This document shows positions 13,601 through 26,779 of a stretch of DNA of 64,000 nt, one piece after another; the first letter of the stretch is position 1, and each line of letters starts with the position of its first letter. The position numbers and the translations under genes are program-made. The DNA is from Nymphaea colorata (lineage: Eukaryota; Streptophyta; Magnoliopsida; Nymphaeales; Nymphaeaceae), in the NCBI RefSeq assembly GCF_008831285.2, contig NC_045138.2:29855934-29919933 (forward strand). Reading direction: 5' to 3'. The notes beneath the pieces are model-generated. The model saw only the letters and a list, made by a program, of their open reading frames with translations, was not told where the DNA came from and did not search any database.

Positions 13601-16600
13601 GACTAAGCATAGCCAATACGAGAACATCATAGATGCACAACAGCAATGGATGATCGCTTCAGTTTCTAATGAAGAAATTCTGCTTAAGGCTTGGACAAGG
13701 TGGATTTATAAACACATCCAAGTCATGAACTTTCTGTTACCCAAATATGGGCTTTCCAGGATCTTCCCCTGCAGAGAATAATTGCATCTCCAAAAATCCA
13801 ACTTTTGAACTTTCCTTCTTTGGAATATCTAATTTCCTCACAAGCGACTAAATGCTCAAATGTAACCAATTCAAAAAGAAACCAAAACATTCAGAAAAAG
13901 CTTACCTAAGATTGTGCCCTATTGGTGTATTAAGAAAACTTTGGTGTTTAGAAAGTTATGTCCATGCAGCATATGGTTGAATTCTGTTACCATATGATCT
14001 AACCACTAATGTCTGAAGATGCAAGTTATGTAGGAAATTAAAGAATACCTGAAGAAATGTGCCCCGATAATACGATCTTGAGAATGGGTCCTTGCGCCAA
14101 CCACATTAAGGTCAATGGTGGAAGTATTTGTTGCCAAAATGCAGTGAGAAGGACAAGCTTTTTCTAGGTCATTGAATATTGATTGCTTCAGAGGAACCTT
14201 TTCTATGACAGCCTACAAGAAAGCAAGATGATACTAAATCCTGCTCCTGCTTATTTCAAGAAATAACTAACATCTTATATGAGAAACTCAGGGAATGAAA
14301 CAAAGAAACATTTTAACAGGACGAAGACAATAAACTTATCATGAGATGTCTCAAATAAAGAAAAAAAATTGTGACTTAGATGTGAATATACATGAACTGA
14401 AACAAGAAGCAGCCAGCCTTCATCTGTCTAAAGTCAGAATCTGTTTCAATAAACCATAATTGAAATTTTATCTAGTATCCAACAATATTCTGCTATGTAT
14501 TACAATTTAAAGTACACACTCTTTTGGGTCTTGGACCAACTTGCTTCTCAACATGCATGATGCATCTTTAGAGCTAATAGACACAAGAATCCAAACAGAA
14601 AAACTCCGTCTTACAAACAGAAAACTCTGTTTACTCATGGAAAAAAAAAAAAAGAGTTACCTCTATCACCATATCGACATTCTTAAATTCTGAATAGTCC
14701 AGCACACCCTTTACATTTGACATGATTTCATGAAACTTTGCTTTTGGCACAATTCCCTTTTTCACATGGCCTTGGAGATTTTCTGCCACAGTTCATGCAA
14801 ACGAATCATCAAACCATTTGATATAGTGAAAGAAAGCAAGTCTGAGGCAGTAGACCACTATGCTATGCAGTATATGAAAGGGACTCCCTTCATTCTCGAT
14901 ATCCAAAACATGTTAAGATACCTAGGAAATAGAAAGCATGACCCAGGGAGAGGTTTAAGCCGAAACAATGAGAGGACACTGCAACTAACCTAACTAAGGT
15001 AATCATAGAGTGCCTTATTGCTGTTTGCTGTTTTTAGTAAACTGTGTCTTTTGACTAAAATGCATCACTCCGCCTTCATCAAACCTTGAACTTGAAAGTC
15101 TAAACCTATTCAATAGTGAATCTCTACTTTATGCACTCCAACAAATCTCCAATCATGCTGTATTACATAACAATGGAAAGATTCTTCTTCTCTCATATAT
15201 TGCTTGAGGTGATGCTCAGTCATTTCTTGTTTTTCTGATTATGTAGCTGAGGACTAAGAAAGCATGTCACATTATGATTTACCACTTTTTGACATACCAA
15301 ATGCAAAGTTAAATTGGTATCTTGCATATGAGAATGAGTGTAGTTTCATGCACAGCTACCAAATATAGTTCCCAGGTTTTTGTTAGAGACGTTTCTCTCA
15401 AGAATGTATTGGAAAGATTACCTTTCTTTGGGAACTCAAAAAAATAAAAATATACAGAAAGTACTAAAAAACTTATAATGTAATAACCCGACCCACTCTC
15501 ACATTAGGCTCAGGCCAAGCTGCCCCCTAGCAATTTCGGTTTCAGCCTGAAAAAAAGCTAAGAACCATGACAAACAAACAACTTTAACAACTTTCTCTAT
15601 AAGTCCCCCAAGATCCCTCACAATCTTAGATACGAGACTAAACTTATGGGGTGTTATAATTCACCCCACTTAAGGCACATGTATCCGCACGTGTAGTACT
15701 CCATGTCCGAGTGTTGAACCGTGCTCTGATTACCACTGTGATGACCCCCGACCCACTCCCACATTGAGATCAGGCCCTTGATCCGGCAAATCCAACCTGC
15801 CCCATAGCAGTTTCAATTCCAGTACAAAAAAAAGTTAGGAACCAAGACGACCAACCATTTTAACAACCCCCTTTATAAGTCTCCTAAGATCCCTCACAAT
15901 CTTAGATATAGAACTATACTTTTGGGGTGTTACAATCCACCTCCCTTAAAGCACATGCATCCGCACATGTGGGACCCTAAGTCCGAGTGTCGAACCATGC
16001 TATGATATCACTATAGCGATGCGACCTACTCACACATTGGGCTCGAGCCCCTAGACAGGCGGATCCCCAACCCACCTCCTCTAATAGTTTCAGTTTCAGC
16101 CCGAAAAAGGATAGGAAACATAACAACCAACCACTTTCACAACCCTCTTTCTAAGCTCCACTAGATCCCTCACAATCTTAAATACATGAATAAACTTTTG
16201 GGGTGTTACATATGAAATTACTAGTTTTCTGCTATTTTTTCAGAAAAACATTTGCAAAAATCACAATAATTGCTAAAATGTCAAAAGAAACAAAAAAAGT
16301 AAACTTTGCTTTAAAATATCATAAAATTTTGCGGATATTTTATGCAGGAAACAAAAATTGGTAATATCTTTGAAATGTCATGATAGATTCCCCTTTTTTT
16401 CGCCTTATTCTTTTTCAAGAATGTTGGTGCGGATTTGAAAATACTGTTGATATTTTGTGATTATGGTACTGTGAAATTTTAAGATGATGAGCTCCATTTT
16501 TATCGAGCCACCACATGCTCAATCATACCACATGACCAATGGCGTATTATTCATTTGCCATGTCAGTAGGTTTATTAATCTTAAATATGTCATAAGATTT

Positions 16601-19600
16601 TAAGTTTGCTATCCTAACAAATCAACCACCACAAATACGAGGGTGCTATAAAATCTCCAAAAAACCACGTAAAAATGAACTTATAAATAAGAAAATAGCA
16701 GATAAGATCTAAAGGTTATCAGTTATCACAACACTAAAGCCCTTCTTTAGCTCTTTAGTCTAGTCATATGTCATATCCATTGCATCCTTTTTAAACATGT
16801 TTAAACATCCATTAAGTATGTTGAACTGCCACTTGATAGCAGTTCCCATGAACCAATATTTTCAAGAACTGCCTCAGCAAAATAACTACTTTAACAAAAT
16901 TGAAAACTTGAAAAGAGCAACCTTGTGCATAACTTGTGAAAACGTTGTGATATTATTTTTCATGTACATGCGCTTATTACTAGGCAACTATACAGAAAGA
17001 CTCCACAAAAGAGGGACACAAGACAAGAAACATATAAATTATAACGTTTCTGTTAAAACTTAAAAGAAAAAAAGGCTTGTATGCCACTTGTCTAAGAAAT
17101 AGTATAGCAATTCCTCATAACTGACAAATCACAACAGGCATTGAATTAAATAAGAATGCAAAATGCACTAGACCAGCAAAATTTTTCATGAATCATAAAA
17201 AATAGTGAAATAATAATAATAATAATAAAATAGACAACCTGCTATCCTGTTAATGCCCTGCTTTAAATAATCAGCATTTATTTCCTTAAGAATCACATGT
17301 GTGCCACTGACAATAAGAGCAGTTGCTATTCCAGCACCCATCAACCCTCCACCAATTACTGCAACTTTTTGCATTTTCCGAGGCTTCAGCCCTATATCAG
17401 TGACACCGGGTATCTGTGACACAAAAATTAAGGACATCTTGCACCATTCAGAGTAGGCTATCACCAAGAAATAGAAGAAACGAATGAGTTGGCAATAATT
17501 GCAATACATCTGCCCCTTTTTGTCTACTTTGCCTTTGAGAAAAATTGCATAATCTATGAGATTCAAATGCACGCCAGCAAAGGCATAATCAATCTCAAGG
17601 AACAGGTACTGGCAACCAAGGAAGGTTACAGAAGTATAGAATTCTCTGCTTCCAGGTAGGCATCCACATCATAAAGCTGGTAGAACTTTAGTCCCATTAC
17701 TATATGGGATAGGAGATGGACGGATTCACCTACAAGCTGGGATGGACCACTTATCAGAAGCTCCAAGATAGTACTCATATGATGCACATGTGAGCCATGG
17801 GAAGGGATAGCAATGCATGCACATACAGGCTGAAGGGTTGCAAATCATGAACAACCAGAAACAAAACGTACATTCAGGAGTTCTACCAAGGTGGGGCAGG
17901 CAAGGCCTCAAATCTAATCAATCACATAGAGACTTCCAATGAAGAAAATACAAGCATGTGTTTTAAATGGATTCAAATAGATATACTAGCAAAAGTCAGT
18001 ACCTTGGCTGTTAAACGCTGAGCAAAGAACACGTGCACAAGGCCTCTAGAGGTATTGCCTAGCACTAACTCTTTGAACACCTTTGTCTCCTGGAACCAAA
18101 AGTTACTATTAACACATAAATTGATGCTCTCAAAAAAGTACAACAATTACAAACAAGGCCATGAATTATGGGAAAGGATCAAGCTCCTCTTCCAACACTA
18201 TCAATCCACATACTTTGAGAAGTCCTGCATAGCTTCCAAAAATAACACCCTCCTCAATCACATCAAGACAACCTTGATGATGTGGAAGATTCTTAGCAGT
18301 CTGTTTTGCACGTTGTCGAGCAGCATTTATTATGTCTCGAGCTTCAGAAAAAGAGCCAATTCTATCTGTCCTCCTCAAAGAACTCATCCAAGGTTTATGC
18401 CTATTAGCGATATCTAATGCCCAAAGCCTAGCTGCTTTTAGCAACTCATTGGGAGGTACAATTGCATCAATAAGGCCACGTTCCTTTCCTTCTTCAGAAG
18501 TTATTGGCTTTGATGACTGAAAAAAGCATGACAGAACAAAAACAAAGACCTTTTAGCATTTCCCTAAAAGTGTACTAGGAAATATAGGAACTCACTAGCA
18601 AGTTCTTTTTGAACGTTAAATAAAGAAATATAAAATACACATAGGAATTGATGCGACAGAGAAGCCATTCAAAATTTCTGTAGCAATAAACCATCAAAAT
18701 GATCCATCATTTAGTGCTTTGCTAATATCTTTCAAGTTTCCTGTACAAAAAATCTTATACATATACATCTCAAAGTTGTGTCACCTGGCTTTGTCCCTGT
18801 ACGAACATATGCATTTTCCTATTTCTAGCTTCCTCCAAACTACAGAGAAAGCAGAAGCTGTTTATCTCTTCAACCTGGGCCTTTTATGTGTCCACTTGCA
18901 AATGCCCAAAATCTAATACCAGCAGTCTTATGCAGTGTTGTACGTATCGTTTGCAAAATACGATACGATACACCCCCTGTATCGCAAATGGGGGTGTATC
19001 GTACCTGTATCGTACGTGCGATACGGGCTGATTTCTAAAAAGGAGACTTAAACCCCATTTTTTCGAGTTTTTTTTATAAAAACCCACCCCTTCCTCATTT
19101 CTAATCTATAGATTGTACCGTTTTAGAGGGAAATCATTGATTTCCATTGTGAAATCATCGATTGTCACCGTGAAATCATCTATTAAAGCATGGATTTGTG
19201 CATGGGTGGCTGATTCCCACTGAGAGGAAATGGTTTTTTTTTAAACCATGAAGATAAAGATGAAAAAGAATGATATTGTTATGAATTTTGATGTCTATGA
19301 AGTATGAATGATGAACCGTGAACGTGTAAGTTTATAGCATTTAGCAAAATAATAAGTCTATCATTATCTAAAAGACTAAACCATGTTTTCTATGAAGAAT
19401 TTATTATTTTTATTTTTTTCTGATTTTTTATGAATTTTTTGATTTTTTTTTAATTTTTTCTGATTTATTATTATTATTTTTTTAAAATTTACGATACGGT
19501 TACGATACGTTACGATACGGCGTATCTTAAAGCCCGACCGATACGCCTTACGATACGTTTTTTACAACATTGGTCTTATGCTTGTTCAAAATGACATTTT

Positions 19601-22285
19601 CATTATCAAACCTTTCTTACATTACATCCCAGGAGTTATGAAGCACATCTTAAGATTAATTAATCCCCCACTAGCCCCAAAATAAGTAATGTGATAGTTA
19701 TCAAGCAATAATTCCAGATTGTCTTAAACTTCCAAAAATGTGGCAAACAACTTTTATTGTAATGGTTACAAAAATAATAAAAAAGATATTCCACAATCAT
19801 GAGTATGCAATCAACATTTATCGATGTTGAGGTACCAAAGTACTTATATGAACAAACAAAGAAAACAATAGACTGAACACATAACTGCATTGACATCTAC
19901 CAATCTTAATGTCAGAATCCTCATTGGATTTGAACAGAATGTGACTTACTAGCATCATATCAATAGCTTTTGAAATCCCAACAAGCCTTGGAAGCATTTG
20001 TGTACCTTAAACACAAGAGAGTTTTTGGCATAAGCAATGACTATAAAGTATAAACCAAGCAATGTGAAAAAGCACATGGAAAATATCAAAACCCTAAAAG
20101 CCACAGAATGCAATCAACCTCCAAATCCTGGAATTACACCAAGTGAAAGTTCTGGCAGGCCAAGTTGAGTTTTTGGAGTGGCAATCCGTGCATGGCATGC
20201 CTGTAAGATGGAAATTGCACAAAAAAATGTAATTTTGACTACAGGAATACTGCCAAAACCAGAACTTATATTTGTATACCATTGCCAACTCCAAACCACC
20301 ACCAAGTGCAAGACCTTGAATAGCTGCTACAGAAGGTTTTCTGGAAACTGAAGAGACCAATGCACCATAATGGAAACAAGCATAGATAAGGATCTTAATA
20401 TATTTTGAGTACAACATAGGCCATAAAAAAAAGTCTAATGAATGGAATTATGGTATCTAAGATCAGGCACTAAGCAATCGCTTGGAAAATGACCTTCAAT
20501 TCTATTAACCATCAGGTCAATAGCCACATCTCCAAGAAGTGAAAGATCGCCTGCCAAGACAAAGAACATCCAGCAGGTGAATAAGTAAGTGGATCTGTCA
20601 CATCCTGACAAATAAGAGAAGGTCTGTTACTGTTCTCAAAATACAAGGCGGGAGAATTCACCAGTCTTTTGGACTTCTGTGAAGACATTGATGTCAAAAC
20701 CACCAGAAAATTTGCCACCCTCACCTTCACAAAATAACAGGGGGAAAGGCAGGATGAGTGTGTCTCCAAATAAAGGTAGGTTCAATTGTCATCACCAAAA
20801 AGAGAGATAAAAGAAGAAACTGCTTAATGTCCAGAAAGTAACAAAACTATATGATTATCATATCTTTTCATCGACATGATATGATGCAAACTTTTTTATT
20901 TATGCAGTTCAAGAATGGAATGCTGAAACCATCACATGTTCATCATACCAATAATAACAATAGCTTTCACATCATCCCTTGCATTTGCTTCATCATATTT
21001 CTGAATTAATCCTGCGAGAACTGTAGTGACAAATGTTGGTGTCAGACAGCAGATTTAGTATCAATAGAAAGAAAACTCTCACTAAACCAATTGTTTCACC
21101 TGCAAAGTTGATAACAGCTACATTTTCCAAGGAAAGAAACTAATAACAGTATATCTGATCATTTCAAGAAATAAAGGTTGGCCACAGTATCAACAAATAG
21201 GCAACATTTTAATGTACCATTAGCAGGGGGGAAGAAGCTAGACAGCCTTGAGCTCAGAACACATGCAGAAACAACCAGGAAAGTAGCAGGAATATAAACA
21301 AGAAACAATGATCTGAGGGGCAAACAACTTTTGTATCATTAAAACATTGCAATTAACAGAAAAACATATCGAACAATCCACTGCTCACGTAACAAGAGGG
21401 CATAAAGGAGAATTAAAAGGACCGATTGTAACATAAATAAGGCACTTGTACAATGAAAGAAAACCCATATAAGGAACCGAAAAGGATAGATGTTAAACTC
21501 ATGTCCTGATATGCCATTAGTAGTTCCCCCGATTATTTAGGCAAAGGCTGTGAACACCATTACAGTTGGTGGTAGTCATATGGTCACTATTTATTTAGTC
21601 AAACAAATTAAAGGACCTTACTACCGTCTTCTAAACCCTCAAAATATCAAACAAAAGCACTATTCGTGCTTCAACAGCCAACACTGTTACTACAGAAACC
21701 AAATCCGACTGAATGTACAAATACTGGATAACAAGAAGTAACGGTACCAAAGTAAACTTGTCAACATCTTCCACAAAAAAGGACAGCTTAGAATGCAAGT
21801 CCTTGCTTTTTTACTCTTTCTTTCCTTCCCTCTTGAAGAAGAATTGACGAAGCAGATTTTCTACTGCAGATTGCACACCTCTCAACGAACTCATCCTTGA
21901 TGAGTAAATGAACCCTTCAAAAATAACTCATGCATACAAAGAATATACAGAAGTCATCCATCCCGGGAATAGATATATATACAGATCCGTCATCCATGAT
22001 GAATTCACCCCTCGTCATGAGAAATAGAAGAATCACATAGACAAAATTTCCGGTTTTTCAGTTCCCACCGCAATTAAAGAGAGAGAGAGAGAGACATCGT
22101 TTTCATCACAAAGCCATCAACTCCAAACACTCTCCAAATACTCGAAGAAGTAACAGCAGATCAAACCATTTTCAAAAAAAAAAAAAGTGGAAAATATTAC
22201 TGGGATTCGCCAACGCGTTGACCGGGGGATTGCTGATAGTGATCAGGGCGACACCATCCGGCCCGACGTCCATCGTGACCTTCAT
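9643..22285 (-). CDS. AIM1: Peroxisomal fatty acid beta-oxidation multifunctional protein, AIM1 type
   Basis: Bifunctional 2-trans-enoyl-CoA hydratase and L-3-hydroxyacyl-CoA dehydrogenase acting in the peroxisomal matrix (family knowledge). Eighteen exons: 22285-22201, 21020-20949, 20724-20662, 20550-20494, 20347-20280, 20200-20119, 20005-19950, 18516-18214, 18089-18003, 17413-17239, 14782-14661, 14212-14049, 12848-12594, 10979-10858, 10740-10619, 10503-10355, 10198-10060 and 9684-9643. They give 720 aa; Arabidopsis AIM1 is about 721. Hydratase glutamates E112 (LGGGLE) and E132 (LPELSLG) are 20 residues apart, as expected. The dehydrogenase part has the NAD loop GGGLMG at 312-317 and the H442/E454 pair in GAHFF and MPLLEIV. 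The last exon codes 13 residues ending Ala-Arg-Met, a non-canonical type 1 peroxisome signal. The start is fixed by a stop (TAG) five codons upstream. Introns 7 and 10 carry transposons. AIM1 fits better than MFP2 by sequence recall; no phylogeny was run. Confidence 0.96.
10581..10611. repeat. (GA)n microsatellite in AIM1 intron 15
   Basis: An uninterrupted GA run lies just inside the 115-bp intron 15, about eight bases from the donor site at 10618. On the transcript it is a CU-rich tract directly after the 5' splice site. Length variation here could affect splicing, but that is inference. Confidence 0.85.
15479..16210 (-). mobile_element. TRIM-type retroelement array: three LTRs, two short internal regions
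   Basis: Three related blocks of about 180-199 bp lie at 15479-15658, 15737-15934 and 16012-16210. On the plus strand they begin TGTAATAACCCGACCC or variants and end GGGGTGTTACA. They are separated by two internal segments of about 78 bp. Read on the minus strand, each internal segment starts with a decayed match to the initiator-Met tRNA primer site TGGTATCAGAGC and ends with a purine tract such as AAGGGAGGTGGAT just before the next LTR. That is the layout of a terminal-repeat retrotransposon in miniature with a tandem LTR-internal-LTR-internal-LTR form. Flanks TATAA (15474-15478) and TATGA (16211-16215) fit an aged 5-bp target duplication. No protein is encoded. It sits in AIM1 intron 10, antisense to nothing: element and gene share the minus strand. 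Confidence 0.85.
18933..19572. mobile_element. hAT-like MITE with 8-bp target duplication
   Basis: A 640-bp non-coding element in AIM1 intron 7. Its ends form a short inverted repeat, CAGTGTTGTA on the left and the complement CAATGTTGTA on the right. It is flanked by a perfect 8-bp direct repeat GTCTTATG at 18925-18932 and 19573-19580. Both ends carry clusters of the motif CGATACG, likely subterminal transposase-binding repeats. The centre is AT-rich without a transposase. Eight-bp duplication and CA-starting ends fit the hAT superfamily. Confidence 0.85.
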
Positions 22286-24935
22286 GGCTGCTCTTCTCTA
22301 TGACCGCCTGATCCTCCTTAAGATACCTCCTGACAGGTGAATTGAGGGATTCAGAACGAAGAAGAAGAAGCAAGAGACGAGCGGCGGAAGGAGAAGACAA
22401 AAGAGCTGGCCTCGTCCCACAGAAGCGAGAGAAGGAAAAACAGAAGAAGCAACGAAAATGAGCTTCTGTGAGCCCGTGATGGCACGCCGGACGCCGGCTT
22501 GTGTACATACCGCGGGCCATTCTTCCTCCTGATGAAATTACCATTTAACCCTCACACGTCAAAAAGTTCCGACTAACTTGCACGTGGATTTGAAAAGTTT
22601 TTAATAAATCGTTTTTAACGTGCCCCTGACTAATCTTGTTTATATTTTAAGTTTTGGTTTGTTTCATTTAACCTTGTATGTAATGAGCAAAACAAATAAC
22701 AGCAATAGGAAAATATTATTTAAATATTCTCTTAAAAAATATTTTGTTTTTATTTTTATCCTTTTAAGAAAATGGCATTATCCGAATTTTATTCTTGGAA
22801 AGTATAAATTTCCCCTTTCACGTGTTAAATAAAGCTCAAATTTTGAAGCTTTGAATTTTGATTCTAGTAGAAACAAAATTTTGCTTTAATGAGATTGGAA
22901 TGAAAATTCTATTAGCCTTTACTTTTTAGTTTAAAATTAAAGATAACGTTTTTTATAAAAATATAAATTAAAATTTGATAAGGTTGTGCATGTTTTATTG
23001 CAGATCTCAAATCTAATATCTGAAGTGATTTGAGATTCTAAGATCTCAAATTCATAGATTTAAGATCAGACCACTTTTCATCCAATCCTAAATTCATGAG
23101 TTTTAACATGTGGCATGGATTTAAAATTCATACAAGCCAAAACAGACCAGTTTCAAAGACATAAATCCAAAGCTATTAAATACAACCTATTAAAACATTC
23201 ATGTGCTCTAAAGAGAAATGAAAAAAAAAAAATTGAATCATAATTTCACCTCTTAAAATATAAACATAATTTTGAAACTTTGATTCAATAATAATAAGCT
23301 TATAGTTCTTAAATCAACTTTTTTTCTTGGACGACCTAATTCCAATTTCTTCAAAAAATGAGAATTTTCATTGTACAAGAGAAGTTCATGAGCTTACCAT
23401 GAACGTGTTTGCTTGTGGCCGTAGGGGCCACGGCAGAACGCATTCCGAAAGGAGCACCGCAGATAGTGTTCACACACGGACGAATGGAACGTCAAAGATA
23501 GTGACCACGTTTTTTTTGTCATTGAATAGTTGCGACCAAGTTCACATCTCCACCTATAAGAGATCACACATTGTTCAATACAAATACAAGCCATTTAACC
23601 AACTGTTATAGCATTGTTCATGATTTATGTTTCTTCTAGTCCAACGCGTTGGTGAAGATGAGAAGTCAATGTTTTTCTTTTCGAAGTTCAATACATGCTG
23701 ATATACGATTTTTATTGACTCTTAAAAGCGTTGTGCAATTAATGTAATATTAACCCCATCAAGTCTTTCTGTCTCTGTCTGCTTTTAATATATGTGTATA
23801 TATATATATATAATTTTTTTTTATTTTGTTATATTTTTTTTTTGTTTTATACATCGTTTCACCATGGACAGTAATGGAGGAAGTGAGAAAATCAGACACG
23901 GAACTCAATGAGAAAGGACAAAAGTGGACAGAGTTCAACGAAGAAAAGAGAAGCAAAGATCAATTACAAATGGAATTCAATTTCCACACGAACACTGTTT
24001 TTTTGGCGCGCATAGCAGTGCTGCATGAATCGACTCAACAATCGAGTCGGTGGAACTGCCGATTTGGTGAATCTGCTGTAAATTGGTAAAAGATATTAAA
24101 AATTAATAAAAATAAGAATTTTAAAGTGGATACTGAGCGCTCTCCAATCGGCCATTGGATCAAATCTGGTCGATTCCGGCCAACTCTGATGACAATGGTG
24201 CATAGCAATGTCGGTATCTCGCTCGTAAAAAATTATGAAGAAGAGTGGTTGATGGCGATGTTGATTTGACTGATTTTATGGTGCTATGTGCCCGGCATTT
24301 TTTTTATTTTTATTTCTTATAACTGTTTAAATTGTATATAGTATTTTTCTCCCAGTTCACACCTAATTGTGATTCGAATTCGATTCATCAGATTCTCTGG
24401 ATCAGCCAACTGCTAGATTTGAATCATAAAGTGATTTTGTAAAAAACTTTGGATCAAAACCCGATTGTTGCTGGTGTTATTTGCCAAAAAAAAGGCTGGC
24501 TTTAAACGTCTATGACTTTGATTGTTAATCACAGTTTGATTTCAAACCATGCATCGCCGCCAGATGCATCAGTTTTATATTTCTCCCTTGTTTGTCAGTT
24601 ATATCCAGAAGTATATGGGAAATCGATGGGAAAATTGGAAAACCTAGATACAACACCAAAATGTCTGCACCCAGACATAATGTGAACATTTTATTATTTT
24701 AGGATTTTCCTATATGAAAGCAGCAGCGACATTTTCAGGACTACACCAAATTAGAGCCTAAGAAAAGAGAAGACATGACTAAAGACTGGGATTTTCCTTG
24801 TTCCAATCAAGAAACAGAACAGAGTCTCGAAAGTTGATAAAGCGTTGCTTCAACCACAAACGCTTTCTTAATACAATACAAGGCTACAATGCATACCCAT
24901 GTAAGAAACATGCCGGCATTTCACTCCTTATCCGG
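22286..24935. other. Intergenic: AIM1 promoter side and PEX4 3' flank
   Basis: Positions 22286 to about 22550 are GC-richer and probably hold the AIM1 5' UTR and core promoter. From about 22560 the DNA is very AT-rich, with a run of AGATCTCAAAT-type inverted motifs near 23000-23110 that could be a decayed MITE. A TA tract lies near 23795-23812. Open frames at 23327-23611 and 23826-24089 match no family I know and have no supporting context. No gene is called. Confidence 0.5.
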
Positions 24936-26715
24936 TTATCCCTTCTTGGACATGGCAGCAAGCTTGGTATACATTCTAGCCATGGAGTAGTATCCCCTGT
25001 AGTCGCCAGACCTCAAAAGATTACCTGCCATGAATGTGGATAAAATTGAAGACATAATAACGGAACAAATAAAATAGAATACAGCTTCACATAAGGAAGC
25101 TTTCCATTGGTGAGTCGAGATCAGGTTACTCGAAGCTTCTACTTAACAAGGTGACATGCCACTACAGCCATCTCTTTACTTGCTAGTGTAACGTCACTAA
25201 TAAAGCCTTGTGGACTCAAATTTGTGATCCACATTCGGTGAGTAAACAAGGAGTGACCCACATTGGTGGAGTCTCAAAAAATATGGGGTGTTTGGAAATC
25301 CTCAGTGTTCTCAAACAACGAAAGGTTGTGGAGAAATGGCACCTACTGTTCAGGCCTCCCCAGTAAACTTTAGAATTGTACACCATCGGCGAAAGACAAT
25401 AGACCAGATAGAGAAATACTACTTACACTAATGGAGTTCTACATAGGATAGGAAAGAGGAAATCGATTATATGCTACATGGTTGGTGGTCTTTTCAGTAC
25501 CTGAATCACAGTTGAGTGGACTGTCAGGTTCTGGATGCGCCATCAATGCAATTATGGCCCTGCACACCGACTGAAGGGTCCATGCAGGGCTCCAAGCATT
25601 TTTCAAAATATCAAGGCATATCTCTCCCGTCTGCAGATTTTAGGGGAAAAAATTTCAGAAAGTGAAACCAAACATGTTATAAAATGGACAATCATTGACA
25701 GGTTGAGCTTCCATACTATTAATGTTTGAGAAGATATATGTGCTTCCAAATTCCGATATTATTAGGCTTTGGCAATCAATACGCTATATCACTTTGAATA
25801 ATATAGAAACATGAGACAGATGGGAAAACATGAGCACCACCGACAGAAGCACCTCTAGGTCCCAGCTTGGTAACAATCCCGAGTTAGCCGCAGGGTTGGC
25901 CTTAAACTGCTTGAATCATTGGCTCAGACTTGACTGTGAGCCATTTACTGTTCCACAAATAACTTGTTTTGATATTTCAAAAACACTATAGGAGTGCGTC
26001 AACAGATAAAACAGGCACAGGCCAAACAAATCCTAAACATTCTGCACCCCCTAACAACTGGCTGTACATTTGGTAACCTATGCCACACAAATGCTCTTAA
26101 ATGGCTGCCGCACCTGTGTCACACCATGTTGATGCTGGTGCTTTTCTGACACAGCACGTCCCATGCAGTCAATTGAATCAGCCGAAACTGACCATTTTAA
26201 ATGTGTACCTGACTAACTAGCTCTAATATAAAAAGTTTATATGTAAACATAAATAAATAAGACCACTAAATAGTTAAATTACTATATAAGAAATGATATA
26301 AATACATACACACACACATATATGCATCTTTGCGCACACGCACCTAACTTTTTTGAAAAATTGCCACGTCCACACCTGCATCCCGCGCCCATGTGACATA
26401 GTTGGTAACAAGTTTTTTGATTATCATGATATTTGCATTTTAATGGAACCTGGATGCTCATTCCTCATAATAAGGGCAATCATTAGATGGAGTTGCCACT
26501 TGAAACAGTCTTCAAGATGATAAGCTTTATGCTTCATAGAAATATAGTGATCCAAGTTTCCTAATATGTCAAACTTTCTCTTTCTCGAAATGTAGAATCA
26601 ATGCAGCTGTTTTCTAGAACTAAAACAAAAGCCTAAGTTACATGGGTATGGGTGTGAGAACACCGATGTATGTATTACACAATTTTAGAAAATTTGGTTA
26701 TGGGGATACGGCAAC

Positions 26716-26779
<64 letters not shown>

